A stretch of DNA of 64,000 bases from Planctomycetota bacterium (GCA_022600195.1 JAHZKX010000062.1:62001-126000); one strand, 5' to 3'. Shown: positions 20,769-31,609, counted from the stretch's first letter. Program-made: numbers and translations. Notes: generated by a model from the sequence alone, not told the origin.

Positions 20769-22628
20769 CTATTGACCAGCCACATGCTCTTCGTCGTCCT
20801 GAATTCCCGGTGGGCGACCAATGGCGCGGAGCAAATTCAATTGTGCCTGATTGTAGGCGATGATCGAATTCAGGTAGGTCTGCCGGGCGTTGGCCAGGGC
20901 ATCGAATGACTGCAATCCTTCCAGAGGCAGTCCCGCCAATCCGCGGATGCGGCCCATGTTTTGATCGTAAGATTCGCTGGCGCGTTTGATGTTCTCTTCG
21001 GCCAGTCGAATTTGACTCCGTTGTGCCTGAACCGTATTCCAGGCGTTGGTCACATCCGCCAACACCAGATCATAAGCGCGATTGGTGCTGATCACACTCT
21101 GCTGGTAGACGCTGTTGGACTGCTGGCGTCGTGCACGTGTCCCGAATCCCAGGTTTTCGATTGACCAGACAGCCAGCACATCCACATCGGCGCGCCCATC
21201 CAGTCCATTCAGATTGTCATTCACGCCGCCACCAAATCCACCACCCGAGGCACCCATATGCAAGTTGGGCAGAAACGGACGCCAATGCTCGGCTCGGGCA
21301 CGAATCCGATTGGCCTCCATCCGTGCCGTCTGCTCATCTAATTCCGGGCGGTAAGTCTGGCCTTGGGAAATCAGCTGTTCTAATGGCGTCGATTCCTGAA
21401 CCAGCGACACAGGCAGTGGCTGTTCTTCCAAAGCAATCAGCAGCGTTTGTGTGCCAATTTCTTCCGGGTCTAATTGTAAAACTCGAATCAGGTTGGTCGA
21501 AGCAATTTTCATCGCCAGCTCGGCGTTGATGATGGCCTGCTTTCTCTTCGTCACTTCAACAGCCGACCGAGAGACATCGGCCCGCGATCCCTTTCCTGCG
21601 TTGACAAAAGCTTCCGTCAGTTTGAACAGCTCTTCTGCATTCTCCAGATTTTTCTTCGCAATCGCCAGATCCCCTTGTGCTTTCACAAGATCATAATATC
21701 CCAGCGAGGCTTCGAGCAGAGTATCATTAAAAGCGGCTGTGTAGTTCGAGCGGCTGGCATTATACAATTGGCATTCTGCCAAAGGTTCAAAGATCGTATC
21801 GGTCAACGAAAGATCAAGCCCCAGCCGTGCCGGTCCACCTGAACCACCGGTAAGTGGAGGATTATTGGCGGAAATTGCACCGCCTCCTACAAACAGTGAG
21901 TTCCGACTGATATCCTGGATGACCCCGTTTGTTCCCTGAATCTGCCCTTCATGTTTGGTATATCCAATTCCCGCATTCAGAGAAGGAATCCACATCGCTT
22001 TCGCTTTTGCATGCCGCGCGTAGGCTTCGTTGATCTGTTCCATCGCCAGTAGAACATTCCAGTTTTGGGCACCCGCCAGCCGCAAGGTCGCAGGCAGATC
22101 GATCGGATAAGATTTCAGACCAAAGGGAATCGTATCGTCGATCGAAAATGTCGGGTCACTTCCCGTTTCATTTTCCGCGGAAATACCCGGTGCAGGGGGG
22201 ATCGAAGTTTCCGCCAGATTGACCAGACGCGTCGGCTCTTCGTTCGTGTGCCCCACTAGTCGATTCAGCGATGCTTCTTGCTGCTCGTTCTCCGCCTCTG
22301 GTTTTTTTGGTACCGTTGCTACCGGGGGATCTTCGGTCCTGTCTCTTTTTCGGGTTCTCAGTTTACGATTCTGCGCCGGGAATCGTATCAGGCGGCGTTC
22401 GTCTGCATCGGATTGATCTTCATCATCAAAACCAAGCTCGACATACAAGGGCTTTTTCTCTGAGATATATTTCTGGGACCGCTTTTGTTTGATCCCATTT
22501 CGTTGTGCGAAATCCGTTGTTTTCGATTTTTCAACAGGGGTAAAAGCCGTGTATTGGTATCCCTGACAACCTGCAACTCCCGCACTCAGGAGCAGGGTGA
22601 ATGAAGTCATAATTGACTTGAGGGACAT
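20769..22628 (-). CDS. TolC-family outer membrane efflux lipoprotein
   Basis: Lipobox LLLSAGVAGCQG; two OEP-like halves (long helices, NAEELFKLTEAFVNAGKGSRADVSRSAVEV). Last gene of an RND operon. Confidence 0.9.
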   Translation of the reverse strand: MSLKSIMTSFTLLLSAGVAGCQGYQYTAFTPVEKSKTTDFAQRNGIKQKRSQKYISEKKPLYVELGFDDEDQSDADERRLIRFPAQNRKLRTRKRDRTEDPPVATVPKKPEAENEQQEASLNRLVGHTNEEPTRLVNLAETSIPPAPGISAENETGSDPTFSIDDTIPFGLKSYPIDLPATLRLAGAQNWNVLLAMEQINEAYARHAKAKAMWIPSLNAGIGYTKHEGQIQGTNGVIQDISRNSLFVGGGAISANNPPLTGGSGGPARLGLDLSLTDTIFEPLAECQLYNASRSNYTAAFNDTLLEASLGYYDLVKAQGDLAIAKKNLENAEELFKLTEAFVNAGKGSRADVSRSAVEVTKRKQAIINAELAMKIASTNLIRVLQLDPEEIGTQTLLIALEEQPLPVSLVQESTPLEQLISQGQTYRPELDEQTARMEANRIRARAEHWRPFLPNLHMGASGGGFGGGVNDNLNGLDGRADVDVLAVWSIENLGFGTRARRQQSNSVYQQSVISTNRAYDLVLADVTNAWNTVQAQRSQIRLAEENIKRASESYDQNMGRIRGLAGLPLEGLQSFDALANARQTYLNSIIAYNQAQLNLLRAIGRPPGIQDDEEHVAGQ

Positions 22629-22800
22629 ACTACGTACCTTTTAGCCTGTATCCAGGTTGATGGTAGCGTCTCCAGAGCCATTGGGATCAAGTATAAAAGA
22701 TTGAAATCACTTTGGTTAACTTGGACGCGCTATCGGAATGAAATGATATCACACATTTTACCTGATGTATCGACCATGCCGATGCTGTCGCGTCTTATGA

Positions 22801-24195
22801 TTACTCCGTTATTGACACAATTTCCTGTCCATCCTTCAATTTGCCTGCAGGGTTTAACACAATGGAATCGCCAACCTTAATATCTGATGCAATCCCTACA
22901 GATTTTGCATTGTTGAACACAATGGACACAGGCTTTTTTTGGCAAGTAGTACCGTTTATAACCATTAGGTAAGGCTGATTCAGGTTATCAAACTGGACTG
23001 CGGAAACCGGAACAATGGGCAGGTTCTTCCAGTCATTGACGCGAACAGAAACGGTTCCGTACATGCCCGGTTTCAGCTGGAGCTTCTGTTTGGATGTTTG
23101 AACGGGGTTTTTGAATTCAATATCAACGCGCATCATACGAGATTTTTTATCCAGCGTACTCGAGGAGCGGCTGATCGTGCCTTCGATCGCCACACCGGGT
23201 AAACCACCAATATTGAAGAAGACAATTTTTTGCCCTTCCCGCACGCGCGAGGCATGTGTGTTGGGAACCGATGCCACAACGCGCACCTTGTCAATCCGCG
23301 AGACTTCAAACAATGGCATCGCGCCGGAGTTACTCGTAGCAGGACGCACAAAAGCACCATGGTCAACATGACGCTTGGTAATGATTCCATCATAGGGGGC
23401 ACGGATGGTTGCAAATTCAACCATCGTCGCCGCACGTTTGGCGACGGCCTTCGCGACCGCTAAATTGGCAGTCGCCGAAGCTTTATCTGCGACCGCTTTG
23501 ATTTCACCCGCCTGGGCAGCAGCCACATTTGCCTCAGCCGCTTTTTCATCAGCAGCCACACTCTCCAGCGCCGACTGCGCTGCTTTGACTGCGTACTCTG
23601 CTTCATCCCGATTCTCTGTTCCGATCGATCCTGTTTTTACCAGCGCCTGGATACGTTGATATTTGGTTTTTTGCAAATCCAGTAATGCCTGCTTCTCTGA
23701 TTTGTGTGATTTCGCTTGAGTGACTTCGGACATCCGCTGTCTGGTGAGTGCTTTCGACTGTGTGATGGCAGCGATAGCCTGTCCTTCTGCACTCTTCGCC
23801 TGTTCGACTTTTGCCAGCTTCTCGGAAAGTTCATCCCGCAACTCAGGAATCGCAATCACTGCCAGAGGCATCCCCTTTTTGACAAGGGAGCCGATGTCGA
23901 TCTCTTTTTTACCGATGGACTTGACCTCCTGCACATAGCCTCCCACGCGGGAAAACAGCTGTGATGTTTCCATGCCATGCACGGAGGAACCGGGCAGATC
24001 AATTTTTTCAGAATACGCGATGCCTTCAACTTTGCCAACTTCTACCCGAACCGGTCCATTACTTTTGGCAACGGGCGGTGCTTCTACTGGGGCAGATTTC
24101 CCTTTTGGACTGTTGTTAGCATTATCACAACCACTTAAAAATAGTGAGAGGGAAACGGTGATCACTAACAGAGTTGAGAAGGTTTTTACGTTCAT
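22801..24195 (-). CDS. RND efflux periplasmic adaptor (HlyD/MFP family) lipoprotein
   Basis: Lipobox SLFLSGCDN; long coiled coil; ATIRAPYDGIITKRHVDHGAFV; LKPGMYGTVSVRV. Confidence 0.93.
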   Translation of the reverse strand: MNVKTFSTLLVITVSLSLFLSGCDNANNSPKGKSAPVEAPPVAKSNGPVRVEVGKVEGIAYSEKIDLPGSSVHGMETSQLFSRVGGYVQEVKSIGKKEIDIGSLVKKGMPLAVIAIPELRDELSEKLAKVEQAKSAEGQAIAAITQSKALTRQRMSEVTQAKSHKSEKQALLDLQKTKYQRIQALVKTGSIGTENRDEAEYAVKAAQSALESVAADEKAAEANVAAAQAGEIKAVADKASATANLAVAKAVAKRAATMVEFATIRAPYDGIITKRHVDHGAFVRPATSNSGAMPLFEVSRIDKVRVVASVPNTHASRVREGQKIVFFNIGGLPGVAIEGTISRSSSTLDKKSRMMRVDIEFKNPVQTSKQKLQLKPGMYGTVSVRVNDWKNLPIVPVSAVQFDNLNQPYLMVINGTTCQKKPVSIVFNNAKSVGIASDIKVGDSIVLNPAGKLKDGQEIVSITE

Positions 24196-24256
24196 GTTTT
24201 CATTCGCAAATAATAGAAGTTGTTTCGTGATTGATGATGTTCAGCGGTGAGAATCA

Positions 24257-27200
24257 TTACTCCCATCCCGGCTCAGGCTTTTTCTGCTTGATGGGGCGTT
24301 TAATCATAACATACAAACAGGGAACAACAAATTTAGGCAATAAGGTCGCCGCGATGACACCTCCCACAATGGTTCGCGCAAGGGGGACATCTGCCTCACC
24401 TCCGGAGAGTCCGCCGAAGAGGGAAGGAAACGCCATTGGCGTTAATGCCAGAATCGTGGTGAGCGAGGTCATTAAAATCGGGCGAAACCGGACCACGGCT
24501 GCATCGATGATCGCTTCCTGAATCGAAGCGCCCTCTTCCAGACGATGGTTGGCAAAATCGAGTAGCACAATCGTGTATTCCACCACAATTCCGATCATCA
24601 TGATGATGCCCATGAATGATTGAATATTCAACCGCGTACCTGTCAGCTTCAGAATCACAGCCACGCCAATAAAGCCCAGCGGCACGGTGACCATCACAAT
24701 CAGGGGATCAAGAAACGAACGGAATTGCGCCACCATCACCAGGTAAACGAGCATCGTCGCCAGGATGAGTCCGACCGAGAAGTCGACGAACGAATTACGC
24801 ATCGACAGAATCTCGCCTTGCACATCAATCGTAAAACCTTTGGCCGAGGTTTTATATTTGGTCGGTTCATTCAACCCGATTGTCGCCAATACATTTTGAA
24901 ACCACACAGGATAGCGGGCGGCTGCAGAACGACTGTCAGGTGTGGGGACCAGCTTCAATTTGTGTTTACTGTCCTGCAGCTTGGCTTCAATCTTTGAAAC
25001 AACGGTACCCAAATCGTAACCCAGGCTCACATTCGCAAACACATCTGTCACACGTGTGATGTTGCGATGATTGATCACCGCTGGCCCAGTGGCACTCGCA
25101 TCGAAAGTCGCGACATCTTCCAGGTAAACCAGAGAGCCATCTTTCTGGTTCTTGATCGGTATCGATTTCAGTGAATCGAGTGAGTTAATATCTTTTTCGA
25201 AATACTGAGTCCCCAGAAAGTAATGATTGCCATTTTTGGGATCAATCCAGAACGCCGGATCGAAGTTGATCGAACTGTTGGTCGTACTCACCAGGCTCTT
25301 CATCACGTCTTCCACATTCACATTCAGACTGAGTGCTTTCACGCGATCAATCTCAACTTTGATCATGGGATAATCATTGCGCTGTGCAATCCGAACGTCG
25401 GTTGCACCCTCCACACTTTCGATGGTGGAAACCAGTTCTCTGGCGATCTCCTGCGCGGTATCTAATGTGTAACCGGTAACCTGCAAATGAATGGGCGAAG
25501 GTTCTCCCATGTTCAAGGCAGCGGTCAGGATCCCGCCGGTATCAAAGGCGACATCGACGCCCGCTGCTTTCAAAACGGGATCTGCATTCAAGCGTTTACG
25601 CAAACGCTCGACCACTTCGAAGACACTACCTTTCCGTTTGTCTTGTAATTGGACCAGAGTGAACGCATCCATGGGTCCGCTATTGGGAGAATAAGCCGCC
25701 GGCCAGTCGAGCAGCACGCCGATGTTCGAAATCAACATCGTACAACTCGAATCGGCCAGTGCCTGTTTGACTTCTGATTCCGTCAGTGTGCGTTCTTCTC
25801 CATTTGTATATTTTGTTTTTGTCGCAGGATAGATAGAGACTGCCGCCGGGTTGTTGGGGGCAGGGTCTCCGACATCTTCCACAATCATGTTTTCAATGCG
25901 GGCAACCAGTTCTTCGGTTTTTTGTAATTCGGTTCCCGATCGCGCGCGAATATAAATTGTGAATTGACCTGAATCGACGGGCGGAAATAATTCACTGCCC
26001 GTTCCGGACATAATCACTAGAGAGCCAATAAATAACAGCAACGAGCCAACCATAATCAGCCAGCGTAATTTGAGAGCCCCTAATAATAACTTGCGATACC
26101 CGCCCACAAGCCAGTTCAAGTCAGCAGGATTGTAACTGGAAGAGAGCCCCATGCTTTTTTCGGAATCAGCTCCGCCCTTTGACTTTCGTCTGCTCATGAT
26201 TTTCGAAGCCGCCACCGGGATAAATAAGATCGCGACTAAATAAGAGGCAATCACAGCGAATAGAACCGACATCGCCAGTGGCGTAAAAAGATATTTTGCC
26301 AGACCGGAAAGGAACATCACCGGTAAAAAGACGACGACAAAAGTAATCGTGGAAACAAACAGCGGAACGGCTACTTCAGTCGTCCCTGCCCAGGCCGATT
26401 GTAATGGTGCCTCGCCCGCATCAATATGGCGTTCCACATTATCGATCACCACAATCGCCTGATCGATTAAGATACCAACGGCCAACGCCAAACCCCCCAG
26501 CGTCATGGCGTTGATCGTGTTACCGGTAAAATACAGGCCGATCATCGAAACCATAATGGAAATCGGAATCGCCATCGTGATGATCATCGTCGCCCGCCAG
26601 TTACGCAGGAAGATGAATACGATCAAACCGGAAAAGAAGGCTCCCAAAATCCCCGCAATCCACAAAGCATCGATACTTTCACGTACTTTCACCGATTGAT
26701 CCATCACGACATCCAGCGTCAGATTTTTCATCTTGGGATCATCGTCGCCATTGGGCAGCTTACGTTCGTCTTTCAGTTTGTTCAGGATTTCCGCCATCTT
26801 GCCATGAATGCGGTCAACGATTTCAATAGTGTTCGAGCCGGGCTGTCGATAAACGGGTACATAAACCAGTGACCGGTTATTCACACGCACGATGTTCGAT
26901 TGAATCTGGTGGCTGTCCTGCACTTCCCCCACATGGCTGAAGAGAATCGGTTCTCCCCCTTCACCAATTTTGATGGGGGCATTGTTAAGGAGTTCCACTT
27001 TTTCGGGAATCGCATTTGTGTAGATATAAAATTCACGCCCCTCAATCTTGGCGCTCCCAGCCGGGATCAGAACATTCTGCTTACGCAGGGCTTCGTGAAC
27101 ATCCAGAATGGAGATATTCCGCGCACGTAACTTTTCCGGATCGACATACGCCAGAATCCGTCTGAGCTTCCCGCCATTCACAGCCGGTGCAATCACACCG

Positions 27201-27703
27201 TTGATTGACTGCAGGTTGTTCCTTAAATTTTTGTAAGCAATGTCATAGAGTTCGCTGTCATCCATATCCGGGTTGGAAACCGAAACCAGACAGAGCGGCA
27301 CAGAAGCCGTAGGGTCAAAAGGCATCACCATCGGCGGAATCGTCCCGGGAGGCAGGTAGAACATATCACTCATGGCGTAGCTACTGACCTGGCTGATCAC
27401 ATCAGCCTGTGAAACTCCTTCATGAAAGAAGTCTTTCACAATGCAGACGCCCTGCATGGCTTTCGCTTCCTGATGTTCAATGCCCGCCGATTGACCCGTC
27501 CAGCGCTGCAACCGACTCATGATGTCCCGTTCCATCACTTCGGGAGGCATACCCGGATAGAAGGTCACAATCTGCGCCGCCGACGTCCGGTATGTGGGCA
27601 GCAGGTCAGCCGGAATCCGCAGCATGCTGACGACGCCAATAATGAACACGATCAAAACGATCACAATAACCAGATACGGATTTTTAAGCGCGGCACGAAT
27701 CAT
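24257..27703 (-). CDS. RND efflux pump permease (AcrB/HAE1-like)
   Basis: 1148 aa with typical AcrB topology; GLALAVGILIDQAIVVIDNVERH, MGIIMMIGIVVEYTIVLLDFANHRLEEG, RFRPILMTSLTTILALTPMAF. Confidence 0.96.
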   Translation of the reverse strand: MIRAALKNPYLVIVIVLIVFIIGVVSMLRIPADLLPTYRTSAAQIVTFYPGMPPEVMERDIMSRLQRWTGQSAGIEHQEAKAMQGVCIVKDFFHEGVSQADVISQVSSYAMSDMFYLPPGTIPPMVMPFDPTASVPLCLVSVSNPDMDDSELYDIAYKNLRNNLQSINGVIAPAVNGGKLRRILAYVDPEKLRARNISILDVHEALRKQNVLIPAGSAKIEGREFYIYTNAIPEKVELLNNAPIKIGEGGEPILFSHVGEVQDSHQIQSNIVRVNNRSLVYVPVYRQPGSNTIEIVDRIHGKMAEILNKLKDERKLPNGDDDPKMKNLTLDVVMDQSVKVRESIDALWIAGILGAFFSGLIVFIFLRNWRATMIITMAIPISIMVSMIGLYFTGNTINAMTLGGLALAVGILIDQAIVVIDNVERHIDAGEAPLQSAWAGTTEVAVPLFVSTITFVVVFLPVMFLSGLAKYLFTPLAMSVLFAVIASYLVAILFIPVAASKIMSRRKSKGGADSEKSMGLSSSYNPADLNWLVGGYRKLLLGALKLRWLIMVGSLLLFIGSLVIMSGTGSELFPPVDSGQFTIYIRARSGTELQKTEELVARIENMIVEDVGDPAPNNPAAVSIYPATKTKYTNGEERTLTESEVKQALADSSCTMLISNIGVLLDWPAAYSPNSGPMDAFTLVQLQDKRKGSVFEVVERLRKRLNADPVLKAAGVDVAFDTGGILTAALNMGEPSPIHLQVTGYTLDTAQEIARELVSTIESVEGATDVRIAQRNDYPMIKVEIDRVKALSLNVNVEDVMKSLVSTTNSSINFDPAFWIDPKNGNHYFLGTQYFEKDINSLDSLKSIPIKNQKDGSLVYLEDVATFDASATGPAVINHRNITRVTDVFANVSLGYDLGTVVSKIEAKLQDSKHKLKLVPTPDSRSAAARYPVWFQNVLATIGLNEPTKYKTSAKGFTIDVQGEILSMRNSFVDFSVGLILATMLVYLVMVAQFRSFLDPLIVMVTVPLGFIGVAVILKLTGTRLNIQSFMGIIMMIGIVVEYTIVLLDFANHRLEEGASIQEAIIDAAVVRFRPILMTSLTTILALTPMAFPSLFGGLSGGEADVPLARTIVGGVIAATLLPKFVVPCLYVMIKRPIKQKKPEPGWE

Positions 27704-28017
27704 ATAAGCTGCTATGAATTCTGAGAGAGGGAATCAGTGGGAAGTAAAAACACAGATGATGCTAACCATTGTTTGTGAGAGAGTACCAACGGCTGCTAAT
27801 AGTAACTCTTTTACAAACTCTATGTTACAGCAAATAGCCTAAAATTATGGATTAGGCATTAACGGTTACGAGACTCGCATGAAACCCATCGACGATCAAA
27901 CGCCAGGAATTCAGGGACTTGACAGAATCTTTTATTCAGGCTTGATTCGAATCGAGTGCCATGCAAATGCAAGTCCGCAAGTGAAAGTGTCGGTAGCATT
28001 GAGGTAACCGTTGGGGG

Positions 28018-28311
28018 CTAGCTTTTTGATAATCCAGTAGTAATCCAGTAAATGAGACAGCCAGCGGAAATCATTACGATAATGTATATTATAGAATATA
28101 AGAAATCGTTTTTATTTCCAGTATTGCAATTGCCCTCATATATAGGTCGCATTGGTTCCAGATCAGGTCTCCCCGAGATAGATTCTAAAAGTGATGCATT
28201 TTCCCGAGAGATCCCATCTCCTAGTTCATGGATAAAATTTATTTTTTTTGAGATCCAGTTCATGAATAACACTAATCCAAATATAGTGAGAACTACCTGA
28301 AAGTCATTCAT
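28018..28311 (-). CDS. Hypothetical small membrane protein
   Basis: 97-aa ORF with N- and C-terminal hydrophobic segments; no homology recognised. Confidence 0.4.
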   Translation of the reverse strand: MNDFQVVLTIFGLVLFMNWISKKINFIHELGDGISRENASLLESISGRPDLEPMRPIYEGNCNTGNKNDFLYSIIYIIVMISAGCLIYWITTGLSKS

Positions 28312-28535
28312 CAGCTTTGGTCCGTATCATTGAGAACTGTCAACACAGTAAAATACGATCTGCTCTCCTGAAATTATATTCGATCTCGTTTCGAATGAAT
28401 CTGACTTTTCGATTTCTTGTCGAAGAAATAAATAAAACCCGGAAGCTGAAGTTTGCCGTCCTGGTTCATAATATAATTCTCTGAACGCAGGTAAGAGTGA
28501 TGAAGATCAAATTAAACTGATCCTGTGGTCGGCAT

Positions 28536-28573
28536 AAAAAAAGCTCTGAACCATAATGGGTCCAGAGCTTTTT
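28536..28573 (-). terminator. Probable intrinsic terminator downstream of tRNA-Gln
   Basis: On the minus strand, AAAAAGCTCTGGACCCATTATGGTTCAGAGCTTTTTTT follows the tRNA 3' end within 10 nt. Confidence 0.8.
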
Positions 28574-28579
28574 CAAAGT

Positions 28580-28649
28580 TGCCCGACTAGGATTTGAACC
28601 TAGACTAAGTGAGTCAGAGTCACTCGTGCTACCGTTACACTATCAGGCA
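28580..28649 (-). tRNA. tRNA-Gln (anticodon CTG)
   Basis: Minus strand TGCCTGATAGTGTAACGGTAGCACGAGTGACTCTGACTCACTTAGTCTAGGTTCAAATCCTAGTCGGGCA folds as a cloverleaf: 7-bp acceptor, anticodon stem AGTGA/TCACT with loop CTCTGAC, T-arm CTAGG-TTCAAAT-CCTAG. Confidence 0.95.
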
Positions 28650-28834
28650 AGAGTCGGCGATGGCCTTCGTATGCTAAGATTAGCAGATATCATCACTTGC
28701 AGCCATCTCTTGGACATTATACGAAATAATGTTCGCACGCCAAGTCGTTTCGGGAGAGAAATTTCTATTCTTTTCAGTCTGTCTGGCTCTTTTCTGATAC
28801 ATCAGAGTATGACACTATAATAAGAATGCGGGTT

Positions 28835-28857
28835 CCCTGAATGATAAATTCAGGGAC
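28835..28857. promoter_or_regulatory. Perfect 9-bp hairpin upstream of a TPR gene
   Basis: tccctgaat-gataa-attcaggga ends 29 nt before the ATG at 28887. Confidence 0.4.
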
Positions 28858-28886
28858 AACACCTTAATTATGGAAAGTGGCGATCT

Positions 28887-29669
28887 ATGAGATTTTGGAT
28901 TCACCGTGTTTTATTGGGCTGGCTCATTATCACGTCATCCTTATGGGAAGTGACTCGGGCAGAAGAACCGACTCCCCAGGCAGCGTCTGCTCAGGAGCAA
29001 GCTAGACTCAAGGGGAAACTTGAAAAGCAGATCGTCGAGTTGACCGCGCAGCTGAAGCAAAGCCCCAATGAAATTTCGTTGTACTCCCGCAGAGGAGATG
29101 CGAATTTCTTTCAAGGGAATTTCAAAGCAGCCGTTGCCGACTATGATAAAATGCTGGAGTTGAAGCCGTCTATCAAAGCCTCTCACTGGAGACGTGGCAT
29201 CGCCTGTTATTATGCCAGAGAGTACTCCGAAGCAGCAAAGCAGTTTGAAAGTTATCATTCGTTCGACAATATCGATCGCGAGAATGGTATCTGGCGCTTC
29301 TTTTCTCAGTATCGAGCCAAAGGTGCGGATGAAGCTCAGAAAGGATTGCTCAAATATGAAAAAGATGATCGTGAACCGTTTCCCGATATCTACCGGCTGT
29401 TTGAAGACAAAATTACGCCGGAAAATATACTGAAGAATATTCAGTCAGCAGAAATCAGCAAAGAGGAACGATCCAAACGTTTGTTTTATGCCTATCTCTA
29501 TATCGGTTTGAATGAGTCATTACGCGGACGAAAAGCAACCGCTCGTCAGTACCTGCAAAAAGCCGTCGATAATACATGGGGGCCAGGCGCCGGATTTGGA
29601 CCAAATTATATGTGGCATACCGGGCGGCTGGAGTTAAACTTACTGACAAAACCGGAAACGAAAAAATAA
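28887..29669 (+). CDS. Exported TPR-repeat protein
   Basis: Signal peptide; TPR-like NEISLYSRRGDANFFQGNFKAAVADYDKMLELKPSIKASHWRRGIACYYAREYSEAAKQFES. Confidence 0.85.
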   Translation: MRFWIHRVLLGWLIITSSLWEVTRAEEPTPQAASAQEQARLKGKLEKQIVELTAQLKQSPNEISLYSRRGDANFFQGNFKAAVADYDKMLELKPSIKASHWRRGIACYYAREYSEAAKQFESYHSFDNIDRENGIWRFFSQYRAKGADEAQKGLLKYEKDDREPFPDIYRLFEDKITPENILKNIQSAEISKEERSKRLFYAYLYIGLNESLRGRKATARQYLQKAVDNTWGPGAGFGPNYMWHTGRLELNLLTKPETKK

Positions 29670-29730
29670 CGTTTAACTGCAAAGTATCGTTTCAATAAAA
29701 CATTCCATTTGTTGGATGGAGACAGTGAAG

Positions 29731-31092
29731 ATGAAAACGAGTCAGCTATCATCTCTTTCGGTCTTAATGATCTGTCTGATCTTTGTTTTGGGCAACCACA
29801 CTTGGGCTCAGGAGAAAAAAGAGGAAACGACAACACTTCCAGAGCAGCAAAAAAAAGTGAAAGCCTTAGAGCATGCGAAGAAAGGACAGGAATTACTGAA
29901 ACGAAAATACTGGAAAAAGGCTGCGTCTGAATTCGAAAAGGCCATAGCGTTTCAGCCAGAGAGCAGCGTTTTACACTATCTGCTGGGGGTCAGCTATCTC
30001 GAAAATTCTCAGGCCAGCAAAGGCTGGGTGGAATTTCGCAAAGCGGTATTGCTGGACTCAACGAATAAACGGGCCGCCAATGATTTCATGAAGATCTGGG
30101 ATTTCTTTGACCGGAAAGGTTTATTGAACGTCGGCACACCTGAAGTCGAAGTCCTCAAGGTGTTGGGGAAACCGGATCGAGAGCGAAATCAAAAGAGTAA
30201 GTCTCAATTGAGTTATGGGTTTATGTGGGTCAATTTTCGTCAAGGCAGGCTGTTTGCGCTGGTTGATACCCGTGGCCTCACGGCAGAACTCACCAGAGCC
30301 TTGAATACGATGGAATTTCAGCTGCCTCCCCGCTGGAGAGAGGGATATCGGAATATGAATGCGAATAGCGCCTTGACGGAATATGTCACAGAAGAAGACA
30401 CGGTCCAGAATTATCAACAACTCTTTACAACGCAGCGATTATTGAAACAGGGAGAAAAGGGATCTGCCAAAGCGATGATGAATCACATGAAATCCTTACT
30501 GGAAAAATCACACCAGATTGAAGTGTGGAACGTGATCCAGGAAGGCGACAACGATATTCTCTATGAATGGCGGGTCGCAAAGAATGAGCAGGCACCAGCT
30601 CAACATGAGATTGCCCGACTGATCAAGGGGAAGCGAGATATGCATCGGCTCGCTTACACCAACAGAAAACTACCGTTGAGTGAGGAAACCCGCACTCAAT
30701 GGATCAAGTTGATTCAATCTGCAAAACTGATCTTGGCCCATCCAGAAAAAATGAAACTCTCGGCACCTCAAAAAAAAGAACTGGCTGACCAGTTAACAAA
30801 AAAGTCGAGAGAAATCATTAAGCTTCAATTGCAGTATATTCAAAACCTGGATGTCAAATCGATGAAGCCTTATTTCACGGAACGTGTACGAAACCTGATC
30901 ACTTCTGACTTGCTGAAGAGTGCCAGAAAGCAGGCAGAAACAGCCAGCCCTGAAGAGTTAGTTCACTCCATTCAGCTCGAAGATTCAGGAGATCAGATTC
31001 AGGCCAAAATCAAAATGAAAAATGGACGAACTTTAACGACACTGATTCTGGTCAAAGGAAAATGGGAAGCAGACACAATCTGGTTTAAATAA
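29731..31092 (+). CDS. Exported TPR-repeat protein
   Basis: Signal peptide MKTSQLSSLSVLMICLIFVLGNHTWAQ; TPR-like ELLKRKYWKKAASEFEKAIAFQPESSVLHYLLGVSYLENSQ. Confidence 0.8.
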   Translation: MKTSQLSSLSVLMICLIFVLGNHTWAQEKKEETTTLPEQQKKVKALEHAKKGQELLKRKYWKKAASEFEKAIAFQPESSVLHYLLGVSYLENSQASKGWVEFRKAVLLDSTNKRAANDFMKIWDFFDRKGLLNVGTPEVEVLKVLGKPDRERNQKSKSQLSYGFMWVNFRQGRLFALVDTRGLTAELTRALNTMEFQLPPRWREGYRNMNANSALTEYVTEEDTVQNYQQLFTTQRLLKQGEKGSAKAMMNHMKSLLEKSHQIEVWNVIQEGDNDILYEWRVAKNEQAPAQHEIARLIKGKRDMHRLAYTNRKLPLSEETRTQWIKLIQSAKLILAHPEKMKLSAPQKKELADQLTKKSREIIKLQLQYIQNLDVKSMKPYFTERVRNLITSDLLKSARKQAETASPEELVHSIQLEDSGDQIQAKIKMKNGRTLTTLILVKGKWEADTIWFK

Positions 31093-31479
31093 TCACCTCT
31101 AGGTTTTCTACTCTTTCTGCATTCCCCAATGTTCCAGCATGGATCCGCTCACCTTGCAAAACAGTGTTCGTGTGGACATTTCTTGCGCGGTTTTTCATCG
31201 CAAAATTCCGGGAATATTTTCTGAGATTTTTTGTAGAATCCTCAGCGGATCTTCCAGCAGTCCGCTCATGCAATTATTGCTATAAACCACTATTAAATAG
31301 AGGTTTATACCTCAGGGCCCTCTCCCGTTTCTGTGGACATCGATCGCAGGTTTTCTTCTCACCCTTACGATTAGCATATTTCGTCTCAACTTCTCAATGC
31401 GATTATTCCGAAAGATCAGAGTAACCGCTTGTATCAGGATAATCGGAAAAGTTTACCTTCCGAGCCTGACACAGACGGG

Positions 31480-31609
31480 GAATGGAGATGGGTTTTACCC
31501 GCCATTCAGGTCAAACAGGGTTTTCCGACTCAGGACAGGGTGTCCGGCAGCGGGAAATCAGGTGAGACCAAAGAGGACTGAAGTTGATCGTCTCAAATCG
31601 TTTGAGGCG
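31480..31609 (+). promoter_or_regulatory. Putative structured 5' leader with three consecutive hairpins
   Basis: gaatgg-agat-ggg-tttta-ccc-g-ccattc (31480-31507); ggaca-ggg-tgtcc (31533-31545); cgtctcaaa-tcg-tttgaggcg (31589-31609). All lie upstream of the ATG at 31637. Confidence 0.4.

Noticed and set aside
20769-27703. RND operon considered as a novel system
   Set aside because: Gene order and motifs match a standard permease-adaptor-TolC tripartite efflux operon; ordinary.
28580-28649. tRNA-Gln as an integration site for a mobile element
   Set aside because: No integrase, no duplicated tRNA 3' end and no phage genes nearby.
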